A DNA stretch of 64,000 nt, from positions 23,909,501 through 23,973,500 of the forward strand of contig NC_068557.1 in the NCBI RefSeq assembly GCF_022201045.2. Direction: 5' to 3'. Below the pieces are notes generated by a model. The model saw only the letters and a list, made by a program, of their open reading frames with translations, had not been told where the DNA came from and did not search any database. Shown here piece after piece: positions 63,139 through 64,000 of the stretch (position 1 is the first letter of the stretch; each line of letters opens with the position of its first letter). The position numbers were made by a program, and so were the translations under genes. This DNA is from Citrus sinensis. Taxonomy: Eukaryota > Streptophyta > Magnoliopsida > Sapindales > Rutaceae.

Positions 63139-64000
63139 TAAAAAAGAAAAATATGCCTTATATTAGAAGATGAATAATAGTCTAAAATGTAATGTTATAT
63201 AGACGTAAATACAAAATTACATTTCGCTTAAGTATAGTATCCAGGTAGGGGTGGGCATAAACCCACAACCCATGGGTTTACTCAAACTCAAACCAAATAA
63301 CATGGTTTGAGTTGGATAAATCATGAAATGGGTTAAATTTTAGTTTTTATGGAAGAAATCATTTTACAGTGTAATGTTATATAGTCTAAAAAAGAAAAAT
63401 ATGCCTTTTATTAGAAGACGAATAATAGTCTAAAATGTAATGTTATATAGACGTAAATACAAAATTACATTTCGCTTAAGTATAGTATCTAGGTAGGGGT
63501 GGGCATAAACCCACAACCCATGGGTTTACTCAAACTCAAACCAAATAACATAGTTTGAGTTGGATAAATCATGAAATGAGTTAAATTTTAGTTTTTATGG
63601 AAGAAATCATTTTACAATGTAATGTTATATAGTCTAAAAAAGAAAAATATGCCTTTTATTAGAAGACGAATAATAGTCTAAAATGTAATGTTATATGGAC
63701 GTAAATACAAAATTACATTTCGCTTAAGTATAGTATCCAGGTAGGGGTGGGCATAAACCCACAACCCATGGGTTTACTCAAACTCAAACCAAATAACATG
63801 GTTTGAGTTGGATAAATCATGAAATGGATTAAATTTGAGTTTTTATGGAAGAAATCATTTTACAATGTAATGTTATATAGTCTAAACAAGAAAAATATAC
63901 CTTTTATTAGAAGACGAATAATAGTCTAAAATGTAATGTTATATAGACGTAAATACAAAATTACATTTCGCTTAAGTATAGTATCTAGATAGGGGTGGGC
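63139..64000. repeat. 248-bp tandem repeat array, runs off the window
   Basis: Units start at 63139, 63387, 63635 and 63883; three are complete and the fourth is cut by the window end. The spacing is exactly 248 bp throughout (for example TAGGGGTGGGC at 63246, 63494, 63742, 63990). Units differ by only a few substitutions. Each contains two copies of TGTAATGTTATATAG, a hairpin AACTCAAACC...GGTTTGAGTT, and a CCCATGGG palindrome. No coding content. Confidence 0.95.

Overview
This is a gene-moderate, AT-rich stretch of plant nuclear DNA. Spliced genes with GT-AG introns of 80 bp to 2 kb, a full set of plant-type proteins, a piece of chloroplast genome and many small TIR transposon relics all point to a flowering plant, most likely a eudicot. 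The protein style would suit a woody rosid such as Citrus, but nothing read here proves the genus.

Layout. 60-653: 3' end of an LRR receptor kinase carrying two frameshifts. About 763-851: scrap of an EXO70 exon. 1793-11488 (+): intact 13-exon NUP155 (1492 aa). 11489-16764: intergenic, with three MITE-like elements, one of them Mutator-like with a perfect 9-bp target duplication. 16765-24581 (+): intact 20-exon VAC14 (725 aa). About 25.7-29.4 kb: nuclear insertion of plastid DNA (NUPT) carrying trnT-UGU, rps4, trnS-GGA and the first half of ycf3, visibly decaying. 29676-32763 (-): three-exon ankyrin/PGG membrane protein, orthologue-like to Arabidopsis At2g01680. 33352-33928 and 36187-36352: fold-back elements. 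36955-37593 (+): single-exon four-EF-hand calmodulin-like protein. 41131-44355 (+): five-exon SET-domain methyltransferase of the Rubisco-LSMT group. 45548-45865 (-): small unrecognised gene. 50809-51261 (-): egg-cell-secreted EC1-type pseudogene with two nonsense codons. 52452-52800 (+): wrecked Nudix exons. 52914-53284 (+): two exons of a membrane-protein pseudogene. 56955-58441: two hAT-like elements. 60673-61792 (+): intact five-exon Nudix hydrolase (178 aa). 63139 to the window end: 248-bp tandem repeat array.

The genes do not form a pathway. NUP155 builds the nuclear pore, VAC14 scaffolds PI(3,5)P2 synthesis at the vacuole, and the others are calcium sensing, methylation, nucleotide clean-up and membrane-bound ankyrin signalling. 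No new multi-gene system is visible. The notable material is structural: a plastid insertion with datable lesions, several gene relics at different stages of decay, non-autonomous transposons with readable ends, and a tandem array whose unit contains a hAT-like terminal sequence.

Exon coordinates were worked out by eye from reading frames, splice consensus and recalled plant homologues; no alignment was run.
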